A DNA stretch of 64,000 bases from Terrabacter sp. Ter38. Lineage in GTDB: Bacteria > Actinomycetota > Actinomycetes > Actinomycetales > Dermatophilaceae. Both the position numbers and the translations under genes were made by a program. Location: the NCBI RefSeq assembly GCF_024519435.1, contig NZ_JALJRZ010000001.1, positions 558,001-622,000 on the forward strand, given 5' to 3'. Of this stretch, positions 9,673 to 18,720 are shown one piece after another (the first letter of the stretch is position 1; each line of letters opens with the position of its first letter). The notes below the pieces were generated by a model, which was not told the DNA's origin, searched no databases, and was given only the letters and a program-made list of their open reading frames with translations.

Positions 9673-11142
9673 TCAGAGGGCGATGCCGACGTACTTCGTC
9701 TCGAGGTACTCGTCGATGCCCTCGAAGCCGCCCTCACGCCCCACGCCGGACGCCTTGACGCCGCCGAAGGGGGCCGCCGGGTTGGAGACGATGCCCTGGT
9801 TGACACCGACCATGCCGTACTCGAGCGCCTCGCTCATCGTGATGGCTCGCGAGAGGTCCTGGGTGAAGAGGTAGGCGACGAGGCCGTACTCGGTGTCGTT
9901 GGCGAGGCGGATGGCCTCGGCGTCGGTGCGGAACGTCGTGACGGGCGCGACGGGTCCGAAGATCTCCTCGCGGGCCATGTCGGCGTCGGTCGGCACGTCG
10001 GCGAGGACGGTCGGCTCGTAGAACCAGCCGGCACCCTTGGGCGCCGAGCCGCCGACGAGGACCTTCGCGCCCTTGGCGACGGCGTCGTCGACGAGGGCCG
10101 ACACCTTGTCGCGGGCCTTCTCGTCGACGAGGGGGCCGACGTCGACGCCCTTCTTCGTGCCCTTGCCGAGCGTCAGCGCGCCCATCCGGCGGGCCAGCTT
10201 TGCGCTGAACTCGTCGGCGAGCGACTCGTGGACGTAGAAGCGGTTGGCCGCGGTGCACGCCTCCCCCATGTTGCGCATCTTGGCGAGCATCGCGCCGTCC
10301 ACGGCCTTGTCGACGTCGGCGTCCTCGAAGACGAGGAAGGGCGCGTTGCCGCCGAGCTCCATCGAGACGCGGAGGATGCCCTGCGAGGCCTGCTCCATGA
10401 GCGAGCGGCCCACGGGCGTCGAGCCGGTGAAGGTCAGCTTGCGCAGGCGCGGGTCGCGGATGAGCGGCTCCATGACGTCGCCCGTCGTCGCGTGCGTCGT
10501 CATGACGACGTTGAGCACGCCGTCGGGCAGCCCGCACTCGCGGAGGAGGTCGGCCAGGGCGAGCATCGTCAGGGGCGTCTGACTGGCCGGCTTGACGACC
10601 ATCGTGCAGCCGGCCGCGATGGCCGGGCCGATCTTGCGGGTGCCCATCGCGAGCGGGAAGTTCCACGGCGTGATCATCAGGGTCGGGCCGACGGGCTGCT
10701 TCATCGTCATGAGCCGGGTCGCGCCGTTGGGGGCCGTCGACCAGCGACCCGAGATGCGCACGGCCTCCTCGGAGAACCAGCGGAAGAACTCGGCGCCGTA
10801 GGCGACCTCACCGCGGCTCTCGGCGAGCGTCTTGCCCATCTCGAGGGTCATGAGCATCGCGAACTCCTCCGCGCGCTCGGTGATCTTCTCGTAGGCCGCC
10901 CGCAGCAGCTCGCCGCGGTCGCGCGGCGCCGTGCGCGCCCAGTCGGCCTGCGCCGCCACGGCGGCGTCGAGGGCGGCCCGGCCGTCGGCGACCGAAGCCG
11001 CCGCGACGTGGGTCAGCACCCGGCCGCTCGACGGGTCGTCGACCGCGATGGTCTGTCCGTCGCCGCCGTCGCGCCACTGCCCGCCGATGAGCAGGCCCTT
11101 GGGCACCGAGTCGATCACTGACTTCTGCGTCAACGCTGCCAT
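9673..11142 (-). CDS. gabD: NAD(P)-dependent succinate-semialdehyde dehydrogenase
   Basis: The 489-residue aldehyde dehydrogenase oxidises succinate semialdehyde to succinate, the last step of GABA and putrescine breakdown. The catalytic Cys296 (GEACTAANRF) and general base Glu262 (MELGGNAPF) are present, as are the cofactor-binding TPWNFPLAMGTRKIGPA segment and the FTGSTPVGR loop. The surrounding sequence is typical of GabD rather than betaine-aldehyde types. It lies at the downstream edge of the putrescine transport and catabolism genes on the same strand, supporting that role. Confidence 0.9.
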   Translation of the reverse strand: MAALTQKSVIDSVPKGLLIGGQWRDGGDGQTIAVDDPSSGRVLTHVAAASVADGRAALDAAVAAQADWARTAPRDRGELLRAAYEKITERAEEFAMLMTLEMGKTLAESRGEVAYGAEFFRWFSEEAVRISGRWSTAPNGATRLMTMKQPVGPTLMITPWNFPLAMGTRKIGPAIAAGCTMVVKPASQTPLTMLALADLLRECGLPDGVLNVVMTTHATTGDVMEPLIRDPRLRKLTFTGSTPVGRSLMEQASQGILRVSMELGGNAPFLVFEDADVDKAVDGAMLAKMRNMGEACTAANRFYVHESLADEFSAKLARRMGALTLGKGTKKGVDVGPLVDEKARDKVSALVDDAVAKGAKVLVGGSAPKGAGWFYEPTVLADVPTDADMAREEIFGPVAPVTTFRTDAEAIRLANDTEYGLVAYLFTQDLSRAITMSEALEYGMVGVNQGIVSNPAAPFGGVKASGVGREGGFEGIDEYLETKYVGIAL

Positions 11143-11202
11143 GCGTGAAACCCTATTCCTGTCGTCGTGGCCACCGTCGAGCCCCTGTCCGTGCGAGCGG
11201 GC

Positions 11203-12456
11203 TCAGCGCTCGTCGATCCCCCACGGGGAGCCGTAGCCCTCGGGCTTGGGCGCCGCGAGGAGGTCGAGGAACGGGACGGCATCGAACGCCTCGGGCCCGA
11301 GGACTCCCGCAGCCTGCCACGTGCCCTGTGCGAGCAGCTCCAGCGCGACGACCGGGTTGACCGCCGTCTGCCAGACGACGCACTGGGCGTCGTAGCCCGC
11401 CATCGTCTCGGCGTTGTCGACGACGTGGTAGAGGTAGGTCCGCCTCGGACGGCCGTCCTTGCCGGTGCCGGTCACGAAGAGGCCGGCGCACGTCTTGCCG
11501 GTCATCCGAGGCCCGATCGTCGCGGGGTCCGGCAGGGCGGCAGCGACCACGTCGCGGGGCGAGACCTGCACGCCCTTGACGGTGATGGGGTCGGTGCGGT
11601 CGAGTCCGAGGGTGTTCAGCACCTTGAGGATGCCGATGAACTCGTCGCCGAGGCCGTACTTGAAGGTGACCCGCTGGGCATCGACCCAGCGGGGCATGAG
11701 GAGCACCTCCTCGTGCTCGACGTTGACGCACTCGACCGGCCCGATGCCCTCCGGGAAGTCGAAGACCTCGGGTTCGCTGAAGGGCGCGGTCGTGAACCAG
11801 CCGCGGTCCTTCTCCCACACGACGGGCGGGTTGAGGCACTCCTCGATCGTCGTCCACATCGAGAAGCTCGGGGCGAAGATCTCGTTGCCGTCGTCGTCGT
11901 GCACGACGAGGTTGGCACCGTCGCGCGTGCCCAGCTCGTCGATCTGCTCGAACAGGTGGTCGGCGGCATACCGCGCGAAGACGTCGGAGAGCCCTGGCTC
12001 GACGCCGATCCCGACGAGCGCGAGGCGACCGTCGGCCTCCCACTCCCCGGCCACGGCGAACTGCTCGTCGCCGAGCATGACGCCGACCTTCTCGTAGGGC
12101 TGCTCGGGGTGACGCTGCGACAGGCTCATCGCCATGTCGAGGTAGTCGGCCCCGGCGGCCTTGGCACCGTGGAAGATCGGCATGTTGAACTTCGGGTCGA
12201 CGGCATTGAAGACGTGGGTCGCCGCGTGCTCGCGGGCCAGCGCCGTCACCGCCTCGGCCGACGAGGCGTCGACCTGGGCCGCGACGAAGCGCGTCTCTCC
12301 CGAGTGCCGCCCGGCGACCGCCGCGACCGTGCGCTCAGCGCGCGTCACGTCGTAGTCGGCGACGACCCAGCGCTCGAAGAAGCCACGCTCGGCGGCGATG
12401 CGCGCAGCGGCGTCACCGACCCCGCCGGAGCCGATCATGAGGACACGCATGGGCAT
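11203..12456 (-). CDS. Saccharopine dehydrogenase-family protein, carboxy(nor)spermidine dehydrogenase-like
   Basis: The 417-residue protein opens with a Rossmann motif, MIGSGGVGDAAA. It then follows the layout of bacterial carboxynorspermidine/carboxyspermidine dehydrogenases: a GVEPGLSDVFARYAADHLF helix near residue 180, a PDPATIGPRMTGKTCAG segment near residue 320, and a WQTAVNPVVALELLAQG C-terminal helix. Family members reductively couple, or oxidatively release, aspartate semialdehyde and a polyamine; lysine-type saccharopine enzymes are the alternative. Its start directly follows the permease stop (TGA then ATG), placing it in the polyamine operon. The exact substrate is inferred from context. 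Confidence 0.75.
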   Translation of the reverse strand: MPMRVLMIGSGGVGDAAARIAAERGFFERWVVADYDVTRAERTVAAVAGRHSGETRFVAAQVDASSAEAVTALAREHAATHVFNAVDPKFNMPIFHGAKAAGADYLDMAMSLSQRHPEQPYEKVGVMLGDEQFAVAGEWEADGRLALVGIGVEPGLSDVFARYAADHLFEQIDELGTRDGANLVVHDDDGNEIFAPSFSMWTTIEECLNPPVVWEKDRGWFTTAPFSEPEVFDFPEGIGPVECVNVEHEEVLLMPRWVDAQRVTFKYGLGDEFIGILKVLNTLGLDRTDPITVKGVQVSPRDVVAAALPDPATIGPRMTGKTCAGLFVTGTGKDGRPRRTYLYHVVDNAETMAGYDAQCVVWQTAVNPVVALELLAQGTWQAAGVLGPEAFDAVPFLDLLAAPKPEGYGSPWGIDER

Positions 12457-13251
12457 TCAGACCACCTGACGGTTGCGCCGGCTGGAGATGAGCTGGCCCA
12501 CCATGACGACGACGAGGGCCAGCAGGAACATCACCGTGCCGATGACGTAGACCTGCACCGGAACACCACGAGCCGATGCGCCCCAGACGTACATCGGGAA
12601 GGTGATCGAGCTCGGGCTGGCGTTGAAGTTCGTGATGATGTAGTCGTCGAAGCTCAGCGAGAAGGCCAGCAAGCCACCCGCGGCGATGCCGGGCGCTGCG
12701 AGCGGCAGCGTGACGCGCAGGAACGTCTGCCTGGGGTTCGCACCGAGATCGGCCGCGGCCTCCTCGAGCTTCGGATCGAGCGTGGCCACCCTCGCCTTGA
12801 CGGCGACGACGACGAAGGACACGCAGAACATGATGTGCGCGATGAGGATGGCGGTACGTCCCGAGGGCACCCCGAGCATGAGGAAGAGCGTCAGCAGGCT
12901 CGAGCCCATGACGACCTCCGGCGTGGCCATCGGCATGAAGATCAGCAGGTTGGTCGCGGACCGTCCGCGGAACCGGTAGCGGCCGAGGGCGAAAGCGATC
13001 ATCGTGCCGAGCACGGTGGCCGCGAGGGACGCGATGACCCCGACCTGCAGGCTGAGACCCAACGACTCGCAGATGCCTTGTGCACCACAGGGATTCGTCC
13101 ACGCCTCGGTGGAGAACTCGTTGAAGTTGTAGTTGTACTTGCCCTTGGGGTCGTTGAACGAGAAGGCCGCGACGATTACGTTCGGCACGAGCATGTAGAC
13201 GAGGACGGCCAGGGCTGCGAACGCGATGAGATGCTTCTTGACCCACGTCAT
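12457..13251 (-). CDS. potC: ABC transporter permease, spermidine/putrescine type (PotC-like)
   Basis: The 264-residue inner-membrane protein has about six hydrophobic segments and the cytoplasmic EAA loop (EEAAADLGANPRQTFLRVTL) that contacts the ATPase. N-terminal features, including a first helix followed by a large external loop with two cysteines, match the PotC branch. The ATG overlaps the preceding permease stop by one base (TGATG), so the pair is translationally coupled. It forms the channel of a polyamine importer with the upstream permease, ATPase and binding protein. Confidence 0.88.
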   Translation of the reverse strand: MTWVKKHLIAFAALAVLVYMLVPNVIVAAFSFNDPKGKYNYNFNEFSTEAWTNPCGAQGICESLGLSLQVGVIASLAATVLGTMIAFALGRYRFRGRSATNLLIFMPMATPEVVMGSSLLTLFLMLGVPSGRTAILIAHIMFCVSFVVVAVKARVATLDPKLEEAAADLGANPRQTFLRVTLPLAAPGIAAGGLLAFSLSFDDYIITNFNASPSSITFPMYVWGASARGVPVQVYVIGTVMFLLALVVVMVGQLISSRRNRQVV

Positions 13252-14165
13252 CAGAGCAGCTCCTCCGTTCCGGCCCGGCGCACGTAGACCGAGACCATCG
13301 TGACGATGATGATGAGCAGGATGAACGACAGGGCAGCCGCCAACGGGTAGTCGAGCACCCTGAGGAACTGGCTGTCGATGACCGAGCCGATCATCGTCGT
13401 CTGCGTGTTGCCGAGGAGCCGGGCGTTGATGAAGTCGCCGGCGGCCGGGATGAAAGTGAGCAGCGTGCCGGCCACGACGCCCGGCAGCGACAGCGGCCAG
13501 GTGACCCTGCGGAAGGTCTGCCACGCCGACGCGTAGAGGTCGCCTGCCGCCTCGATGAGACGCGGGTCGAGACGTTCGAGCGAGGTGTAGAGCGGCAGGA
13601 TCATGAAGGGCAGGAAGTTGTAGGTCAGGCCCATGATCACGGCGAACTTCGACGACAGCAGGGAGTCGTTGGACGTGAGGCCGACGGCCTGGAGGAAGTC
13701 GGTGATGTGCAGCTTCTGCGCCCACTCCGTGACGAACCAGTCGTCCGAGAGGATCGTGCGCCAGGCCAGCGTCCGGATCAGGAAGCTCGTGAAGAACGGC
13801 GCGATGACGAGCACGAGGATGAGGTTCTTGTAGCGACCGGCCTTCTGGGCGATGAAGTAGGCCAGCGGGTAGCCGAGCAGGAGCGCCAGCACGGTGGCTG
13901 TGCCGGCGTAGACGAGCGAGCGTACGTACTGGGGCCAGTACTGCTGCAGGGCGTCGACGTAGATCCCGACGTTGCCGGTGAACACGTAGCCGTCGTCGAC
14001 GTTGCCCTCCTGCAGCGACTGCGACGCGAGGGTGACCATCGGCAGCACGAAGAAGACGACGAGCCAGAGCAGACCCGGCAGGAGCAGCGCGTACGGCACC
14101 CAGCTGCGACGCCGCCGGCTCGGTGCCGCCGCAGACCCCGTCGACAGGACGGCGGCCTCAGCCAT
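13251..14165 (-). CDS. potB: ABC transporter permease, spermidine/putrescine type (PotB-like)
   Basis: This is the second permease subunit: 304 residues, a basic cytoplasmic N-terminus (RRRRSW), about six membrane helices, and an EAA loop reading IEAAGDLYASAWQTFRRVTW. PotB-type permeases pair with PotC-type ones in a heterodimeric channel for putrescine or spermidine. The start codon lies inside the 3' end of the ATPase gene (8-bp overlap). The long external loop after the first helix is typical of this branch. Confidence 0.88.
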   Translation of the reverse strand: MAEAAVLSTGSAAAPSRRRRSWVPYALLLPGLLWLVVFFVLPMVTLASQSLQEGNVDDGYVFTGNVGIYVDALQQYWPQYVRSLVYAGTATVLALLLGYPLAYFIAQKAGRYKNLILVLVIAPFFTSFLIRTLAWRTILSDDWFVTEWAQKLHITDFLQAVGLTSNDSLLSSKFAVIMGLTYNFLPFMILPLYTSLERLDPRLIEAAGDLYASAWQTFRRVTWPLSLPGVVAGTLLTFIPAAGDFINARLLGNTQTTMIGSVIDSQFLRVLDYPLAAALSFILLIIIVTMVSVYVRRAGTEELL

Positions 14166-15279
14166 GGTCTTCCACCAGCTCCGCCCCGGCCGCGGCGTCC
14201 TGCGACGCGTCGAGGGCGAACCCGTGGTGGGCCGCCCACGAGACCGAGACGGTCTCGCCGAGCACCGCCCGGGCCGACCCGTCGTTCTGCTGCACGACGA
14301 TGAGCTCCTGCCCCCAGGGCATCTCCACGGCGTACTGCGTGGCGACACCGCTGAAGGACACGTCGCGGACGATGCCACGCAGCTGGTTGGGACCGCCGGC
14401 CTCCCCCAGCCGCAGCTTCTCGGGGCGCACGCCGAGCCACACGTCGTCGACCCCGTAGGGCAGGTGCTCACGCGAGACCTCGAGGTCGGTGTCGTGGACG
14501 CGTACCGTGACGATCCGGTCGGTGCCACCGGGGTTGACCTGGGCGCGCACGAGGTTCGACTGGCCGAGGAAGTTCGCAACGAAGGTCGATCGCGGCTGCT
14601 CGTAGAGCGTGGCCGGGTCACCGAGCTGCTCGATCCGTCCGGCGTTCATGACCGCGATGGAGTCGGCCATCGTCATGGCCTCCTCCTGGTCGTGGGTGAC
14701 GTGGATGAACGTCAGTCCGACCTCCTGCTGGATGCGCTTGAGCTCCATCTGCATCTGCCGTCGCAGCTTGAGGTCGAGCGCACCGAGCGGCTCGTCGAGC
14801 AGGAGCACGTCGGGGCGGTTGACGAGGGCACGGGCCAGCGCGACTCGCTGCTGCATGCCGCCGGACAGCTGGGTCGGCTTCTTGTCGGCCACCTGTCCGA
14901 GCTGGACGAGCTCGAGGATCTCGCCCGCCTTGGCCTTGGCGTTCTTGTCACCGCGGCGACGCAGTCCGAACATCACGTTGTCCATCACGCTCATGTGCGG
15001 GAAGAGCGCATAGCTCTGGAAGACGGTGTTGACGTTGCGCTGGTAGGCACGCGTCTCGGTGATGTCGGTGTCGCCGATGTGGATGCGGCCACCGGACGGC
15101 TCCTCGAGACCGGCGATCATCCGCAGGGTGGTCGTCTTGCCGCAGCCCGACGGGCCGAGCAGGGCGAAGAACGACCCCTGGGGGATCGTGAGGTCCAGCG
15201 GGTGGACCGCGGTGAACGTGGCGAACGACTTCGTGAGGGCGACGAGGCTGAGGTCGCCCTTCTCCTGGCCGGCCATCAT
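14158..15279 (-). CDS. potA: Polyamine ABC transporter ATP-binding protein (PotA-like)
   Basis: The 373-residue ATPase has Walker [10 protein letters not shown], the Q-loop, the signature [15 protein letters not shown], Walker [12 protein letters not shown] and the switch histidine in [10 protein letters not shown]-terminal TOBE-type domain (about residues 250-373) is typical of MalK/PotA-type regulated importers. It energises the PotB/PotC channel. Its ATG overlaps the stop of the binding-protein gene (ATGA), so the four transporter genes form one tightly coupled unit in the order binding protein, ATPase, permease, permease. Confidence 0.93.
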   Translation of the reverse strand: MMAGQEKGDLSLVALTKSFATFTAVHPLDLTIPQGSFFALLGPSGCGKTTTLRMIAGLEEPSGGRIHIGDTDITETRAYQRNVNTVFQSYALFPHMSVMDNVMFGLRRRGDKNAKAKAGEILELVQLGQVADKKPTQLSGGMQQRVALARALVNRPDVLLLDEPLGALDLKLRRQMQMELKRIQQEVGLTFIHVTHDQEEAMTMADSIAVMNAGRIEQLGDPATLYEQPRSTFVANFLGQSNLVRAQVNPGGTDRIVTVRVHDTDLEVSREHLPYGVDDVWLGVRPEKLRLGEAGGPNQLRGIVRDVSFSGVATQYAVEMPWGQELIVVQQNDGSARAVLGETVSVSWAAHHGFALDASQDAAAGAELVEDHG

Positions 15280-16526
15280 GCCGTCGTCAGGGCTGAGAAC
15301 AGCTTGTTGTACTTGTTCTCCTCGGCAGCCGTCAGGCCACGGAAGACCTGGGCGCGCGACATCACCTCGGGCGTCGGCACGATGAGGGGGTTCTTGCCGA
15401 GCTTGGGATCGAGCTTCGTCAGCTCCTCCGCGGTGCCCTTGACCGGGGAGATGTAGTTGACGGACGCAACGACCTGCGCCATGACGGCCGGGTCGTAGTA
15501 GTAGTCGATGAGCTTCTCGGCGTTCTTCTTGTGCTTGGCGAGCGCGGGGATGACGAAGTTGTCCGACCAGAGGGTGAAGCCCTTCTGCGGCAGGGCGTAC
15601 TGGATGTTGGGGTCATCGAACTGCAGCTGGACGACGTCACCGGTCCACGCGGCACAGGCCGCGATCTCGCCCTTGGCCAGACCCTCGGTGTACTCGTTGC
15701 CCGTGAACCGCAGGATCTGCCCGGCGTCCTTGGCCTGCTGGAGCGTGGCGATCGCGGTGATGAAGTCGTCGTCGGTGAACTTCGAGATGTCCTTGCCCTG
15801 CTCCATCATGACCAGGCCCACCGTGTCGCGCATCTCGGTCAGCAGCGTCACCTTGCCCTTGAGGGCCGGGTCGGTGAGCAGCTGGGTCATCGACTCGACC
15901 TTCCTGCCGCCGGTCGCCTTGAGGTTGTAGCCGATGCCGGCGAACCCGCTCTGCCACGGGACCGAGTAGAGCCGGCCCGGGTCGAACTCGACGTTCGTGA
16001 GCGAGTCGCTGAGGTTAGCCACGTTGGGGATGTTGGCACGGTCGAGCTTCTGCACGAACCCTTGTCGGATCAGCCGGGCGACCATCCAGTCGGTGCTGCA
16101 CCAGACGTCGCGACCGGTGTCCTTGCCGCCCTGGAGCAGCGGACGCACCTTGGCGTAGAACTCGTCGTTGTCGAGATAGTCCTCGGTGTAGTTGACGGCG
16201 ATCCCGGTCTTCTTGGTGAAGGCCTCGAGCGTGGGCCGGGTCTTGCCGTCCGAGCTGGTGTCGATGTACTCGGTCCAGTTCGACCAGTTGACGAGCTTCT
16301 CCGTGTCGGACATGTCAGGCGCGGCGGAGGCCAGCGGTGCGATCGTGCCACCCAGCGTGCCGCCCCCGGAGGAGGACGGGTTCTTCCCCGCCGATCCGCA
16401 GGCTGCCAGGAATGCCGCTGCACCGACACCGGCGGCGCCCATCATGGCGCTGCGCCGGCTGACGAGACCGCGCATGAGGGCAGCACGCAGGATCGGGTTG
16501 TCCTTGTCGAAGGAGCTCTCGTTCAT
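15276..16526 (-). CDS. potD: Polyamine-binding lipoprotein of the ABC importer (PotD/PotF-like)
   Basis: The 416-residue extracytoplasmic solute-binding protein carries a twin-arginine (SRRSAMMG) signal and a lipobox LAAC with the lipidated Cys43, so it is probably exported by Tat and anchored as a lipoprotein. The mature part begins with the VNWSNWTEYID motif typical of PotD/PotF proteins and contains the DVWCSTDWMVARLIRQG hinge-proximal segment. It would capture putrescine or spermidine. The ATG is preceded by GGAG about 8 nt upstream. It is the first gene of the transporter operon. Confidence 0.9.
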   Translation of the reverse strand: MNESSFDKDNPILRAALMRGLVSRRSAMMGAAGVGAAAFLAACGSAGKNPSSSGGGTLGGTIAPLASAAPDMSDTEKLVNWSNWTEYIDTSSDGKTRPTLEAFTKKTGIAVNYTEDYLDNDEFYAKVRPLLQGGKDTGRDVWCSTDWMVARLIRQGFVQKLDRANIPNVANLSDSLTNVEFDPGRLYSVPWQSGFAGIGYNLKATGGRKVESMTQLLTDPALKGKVTLLTEMRDTVGLVMMEQGKDISKFTDDDFITAIATLQQAKDAGQILRFTGNEYTEGLAKGEIAACAAWTGDVVQLQFDDPNIQYALPQKGFTLWSDNFVIPALAKHKKNAEKLIDYYYDPAVMAQVVASVNYISPVKGTAEELTKLDPKLGKNPLIVPTPEVMSRAQVFRGLTAAEENKYNKLFSALTTA

Positions 16527-16626
16527 GGGTTCATCTCCAGAGGTTTCGTGGGGCTCGGGCGGTGGAGGGATCGACGTTGACCCGAGACGGTGCTGCGGTG
16601 GAATGCCTCGTCCGACAGACGAGCTG

Positions 16627-16649
16627 GCGCCGTCCGGGTCGGACGGCGC
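16627..16649 (-). terminator. Hairpin terminator behind the aminobutyraldehyde dehydrogenase gene
   Basis: A perfect 9-bp stem (GCGCCGTCC with GGACGGCGC) with a GGGTC loop begins six bases past the dehydrogenase stop codon. It separates that gene from the potD-like operon on the same strand. There is no T-run, which is usual in high-GC actinobacteria. Confidence 0.6.
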
Positions 16650-16654
16650 GACGC

Positions 16655-18103
16655 TCACGAGTCGATGTTGGCCATGACGTGCTTGATGCGGGTGTAGTCC
16701 TCGAGCCCGTACATGGACAGGTCCTTGCCGTAGCCGCTGTGCTTGAAACCCCCGTGCGGCATCTCGGCGACGACCGGGATGTGGGTGTTGATCCAGACGC
16801 ACCCGAAGTCGAGCCGCTTGCTCATGCGCATGGCCTTGCCGAAGTCACGCGTCCACACCGACGACGCGAGGCCGTACTGCACGCCGTTGGCCCACGCGAG
16901 CGCCTCGGCCTCGTCGCTGAACTGCTGCACCGTGATGACGGGTCCGAAGATCTCGTTCTGGATCTGCTCGTCGTCCTGGCGCAGGCCGGCGAGCACGGTG
17001 GGCTCGAAGAAGTAGCCCTCGCCGAGACCCTCGGCACGGCGACCGCCGGCCTCGATGCGGGCGTGGTCGGGCAGGCGGTCGATCATCCCGCCGACGTGCG
17101 CCACCTGGTTCGGGTTGTTGACGGGGCCGAAGAGGGCGTCGGGGTCGTCGGGCATGCCGACCTTGGCCGAGCCCTTGGCGTACTCGGCGAGTGCGGCGAC
17201 GAAGTCGTCGTGGATGTGGGGCCCGGCGAGGACACGTGTCGCGGCGGTGCAGTCCTGTCCGGCGTTGAAGTAGCCACCGATCGCGATGCCCTCGACGGCC
17301 GCCTCGATGTCGGCGTCGTCGAAGACGATGACCGGCGCCTTGCCACCGAGCTCGAGGTGGACGCGCTTGAGGTCGCGCGATGCGCTCTCAGCGACCTGCA
17401 TGCCCGCGCGCACCGAGCCGGTGATGGCGACAAGGGCAGGAGTGCGGTGCTCGACGAGCATGCGTCCGGTCTCGCGGTCACCGGTGATGACGTTGAAGGT
17501 GCCCTCCGGCAGGAACTCCGAGGCCAGCTCGGCGAGGAGCAGGGTCGTCTCGGGGGTCGTGTCGGAGGGCTTGAGGACGATGGTGTTGCCCGCGGCGAGC
17601 GCCGGGGCGATCTTCCACATCGCCATCATCATCGGGTAGTTCCACGGCGTCACCTGGCCCACGACGCCGATCGGCTCGCGGCGGACGAAGGACGTGTGGC
17701 CCTTCATGTACTCCCCCGCAGACTTGCCCTCGAGCACCCGCGCGGCCCCGGCGAAGAAGCGCAGCTGGTCGAGCATCGGAGGGATCTCCTCGCTCTGCGT
17801 CAGGGCGTGCGGCTTGCCGGTGTTCTCACCCTCGAGGCGGATGAAGTCGTCGGCCCGGGCCTCGATGGCGTCGGCGAACTTCAGCAGGGCGGCCTGCCGT
17901 TCGGCGGGTGTCGTGTCACCCCACGTCTCGAACGCGGTGGCCGCGGCGGCATAGGCCCGGTCGACGTCCGCCTGGGAGCTGACGGGGGCCGTGGCCACGA
18001 CCTGTGCGGTGGACGGGTCGACGACGTCGGTCGTCGCGTCGCCGTCGGGGTCGACGTACTGGCCACCGATGAAGTTGCGGAGCTGGCGCGGCTGCGAAGT
18101 CAT
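16655..18103 (-). CDS. Gamma-aminobutyraldehyde dehydrogenase
   Basis: The 482-residue NAD-dependent aldehyde dehydrogenase has catalytic Cys285 (AGQDCTAATR), base Glu251 (LELGGKAPV) and the TPWNYPMMMAMWKIAPAL segment. The sequence is closest in style to PatD/PuuC aminobutyraldehyde dehydrogenases, which oxidise the aminotransferase product 4-aminobutanal to GABA. It is transcribed divergently from the Lrp regulator and putrescine aminotransferase, with about 110 bp of shared control region, and is followed by its own hairpin terminator. Substrate assignment rests on sequence similarity plus gene neighbourhood. Confidence 0.85.
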   Translation of the reverse strand: MTSQPRQLRNFIGGQYVDPDGDATTDVVDPSTAQVVATAPVSSQADVDRAYAAAATAFETWGDTTPAERQAALLKFADAIEARADDFIRLEGENTGKPHALTQSEEIPPMLDQLRFFAGAARVLEGKSAGEYMKGHTSFVRREPIGVVGQVTPWNYPMMMAMWKIAPALAAGNTIVLKPSDTTPETTLLLAELASEFLPEGTFNVITGDRETGRMLVEHRTPALVAITGSVRAGMQVAESASRDLKRVHLELGGKAPVIVFDDADIEAAVEGIAIGGYFNAGQDCTAATRVLAGPHIHDDFVAALAEYAKGSAKVGMPDDPDALFGPVNNPNQVAHVGGMIDRLPDHARIEAGGRRAEGLGEGYFFEPTVLAGLRQDDEQIQNEIFGPVITVQQFSDEAEALAWANGVQYGLASSVWTRDFGKAMRMSKRLDFGCVWINTHIPVVAEMPHGGFKHSGYGKDLSMYGLEDYTRIKHVMANIDS

Positions 18104-18216
18104 GCGGGAATGCTAAACGCATACCTTCGCAATCGTGAAGACTTGTCGAGATAAAACTTCGGAATCAGTTGTGCAGGGACTTGCCAACAGCGTGTTCCAC
18201 AGGTCAGTATCGGCCC
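18104..18216. promoter_or_regulatory. Divergent control region of the putrescine genes
   Basis: This 113-bp gap between the divergent dehydrogenase and Lrp-type regulator genes is clearly more A+T-rich than its surroundings. It contains a CTTC-N8-GAAG dyad (CTTCGCAATCGTGAAG) and an AT-rich stretch, GAGATAAAACTTCGGAATC. These are plausible sites for the adjacent Lrp/AsnC-type regulator acting on both promoters. No confident -10/-35 pair can be assigned by eye. Confidence 0.5.
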
Positions 18217-18720
18217 ATGACGACGATCCGAGGTGTGGCCAACACCGGGGGCAACGCGGCCAGGAAGCCCTCGGTCAATCTCGACGACGTGAGCAAGACC
18301 ATCATCGAGCTCCTCCAGCACGACGGGCGCAAGTCCTACGCCTCCATCGCCCAGGAGGTCGGGCTCTCCGAGGCCGCGGTGCGCCAGCGGGTGCAGCGAC
18401 TCCTCGACGCCGACGTCATGCAGATCGTCGCTGTGACGGATCCGCTGCAGGTCGGCTTCCAGCGCCAGGCGATGGTCGGGCTGCGGGTGTCCGGAGACAT
18501 GACGTCGGTCGCCGACGCGCTGACCGACATGGAAGAGGTCTCCTACGTCGTCACGACGGCCGGGAGCTTCGACGTCCTGGCCGAGGTCGTCTGCGAGAAC
18601 GACACCCACCTGCTCGAGCTGCTCACGACCCGCATCCGCCCGCTCCCGGGCGTCACGGCGACCGAGACGTTCGTCTACCTGAAACTCAACAAACAGCTCT
18701 ACAACTGGGGTACACGATGA
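18217..18720 (+). CDS. Lrp/AsnC-family transcriptional regulator
   Basis: The 167-residue protein has an N-terminal helix-turn-helix (DGRKSYASIAQEVGLSEAA) around residues 36-60 and a C-terminal RAM/ligand-sensing ferredoxin-like domain with the VTTAGSFDVLAEVVC strand. Lrp-type proteins bind amino acids or amines and act as octameric local regulators. The gene overlaps the putrescine-type aminotransferase by 4 bp and is divergent from the aminobutyraldehyde dehydrogenase, so it most likely controls the putrescine genes. The later of two possible ATGs was chosen because the first lies inside the putative control region. Confidence 0.88.
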   Translation: MTTIRGVANTGGNAARKPSVNLDDVSKTIIELLQHDGRKSYASIAQEVGLSEAAVRQRVQRLLDADVMQIVAVTDPLQVGFQRQAMVGLRVSGDMTSVADALTDMEEVSYVVTTAGSFDVLAEVVCENDTHLLELLTTRIRPLPGVTATETFVYLKLNKQLYNWGTR

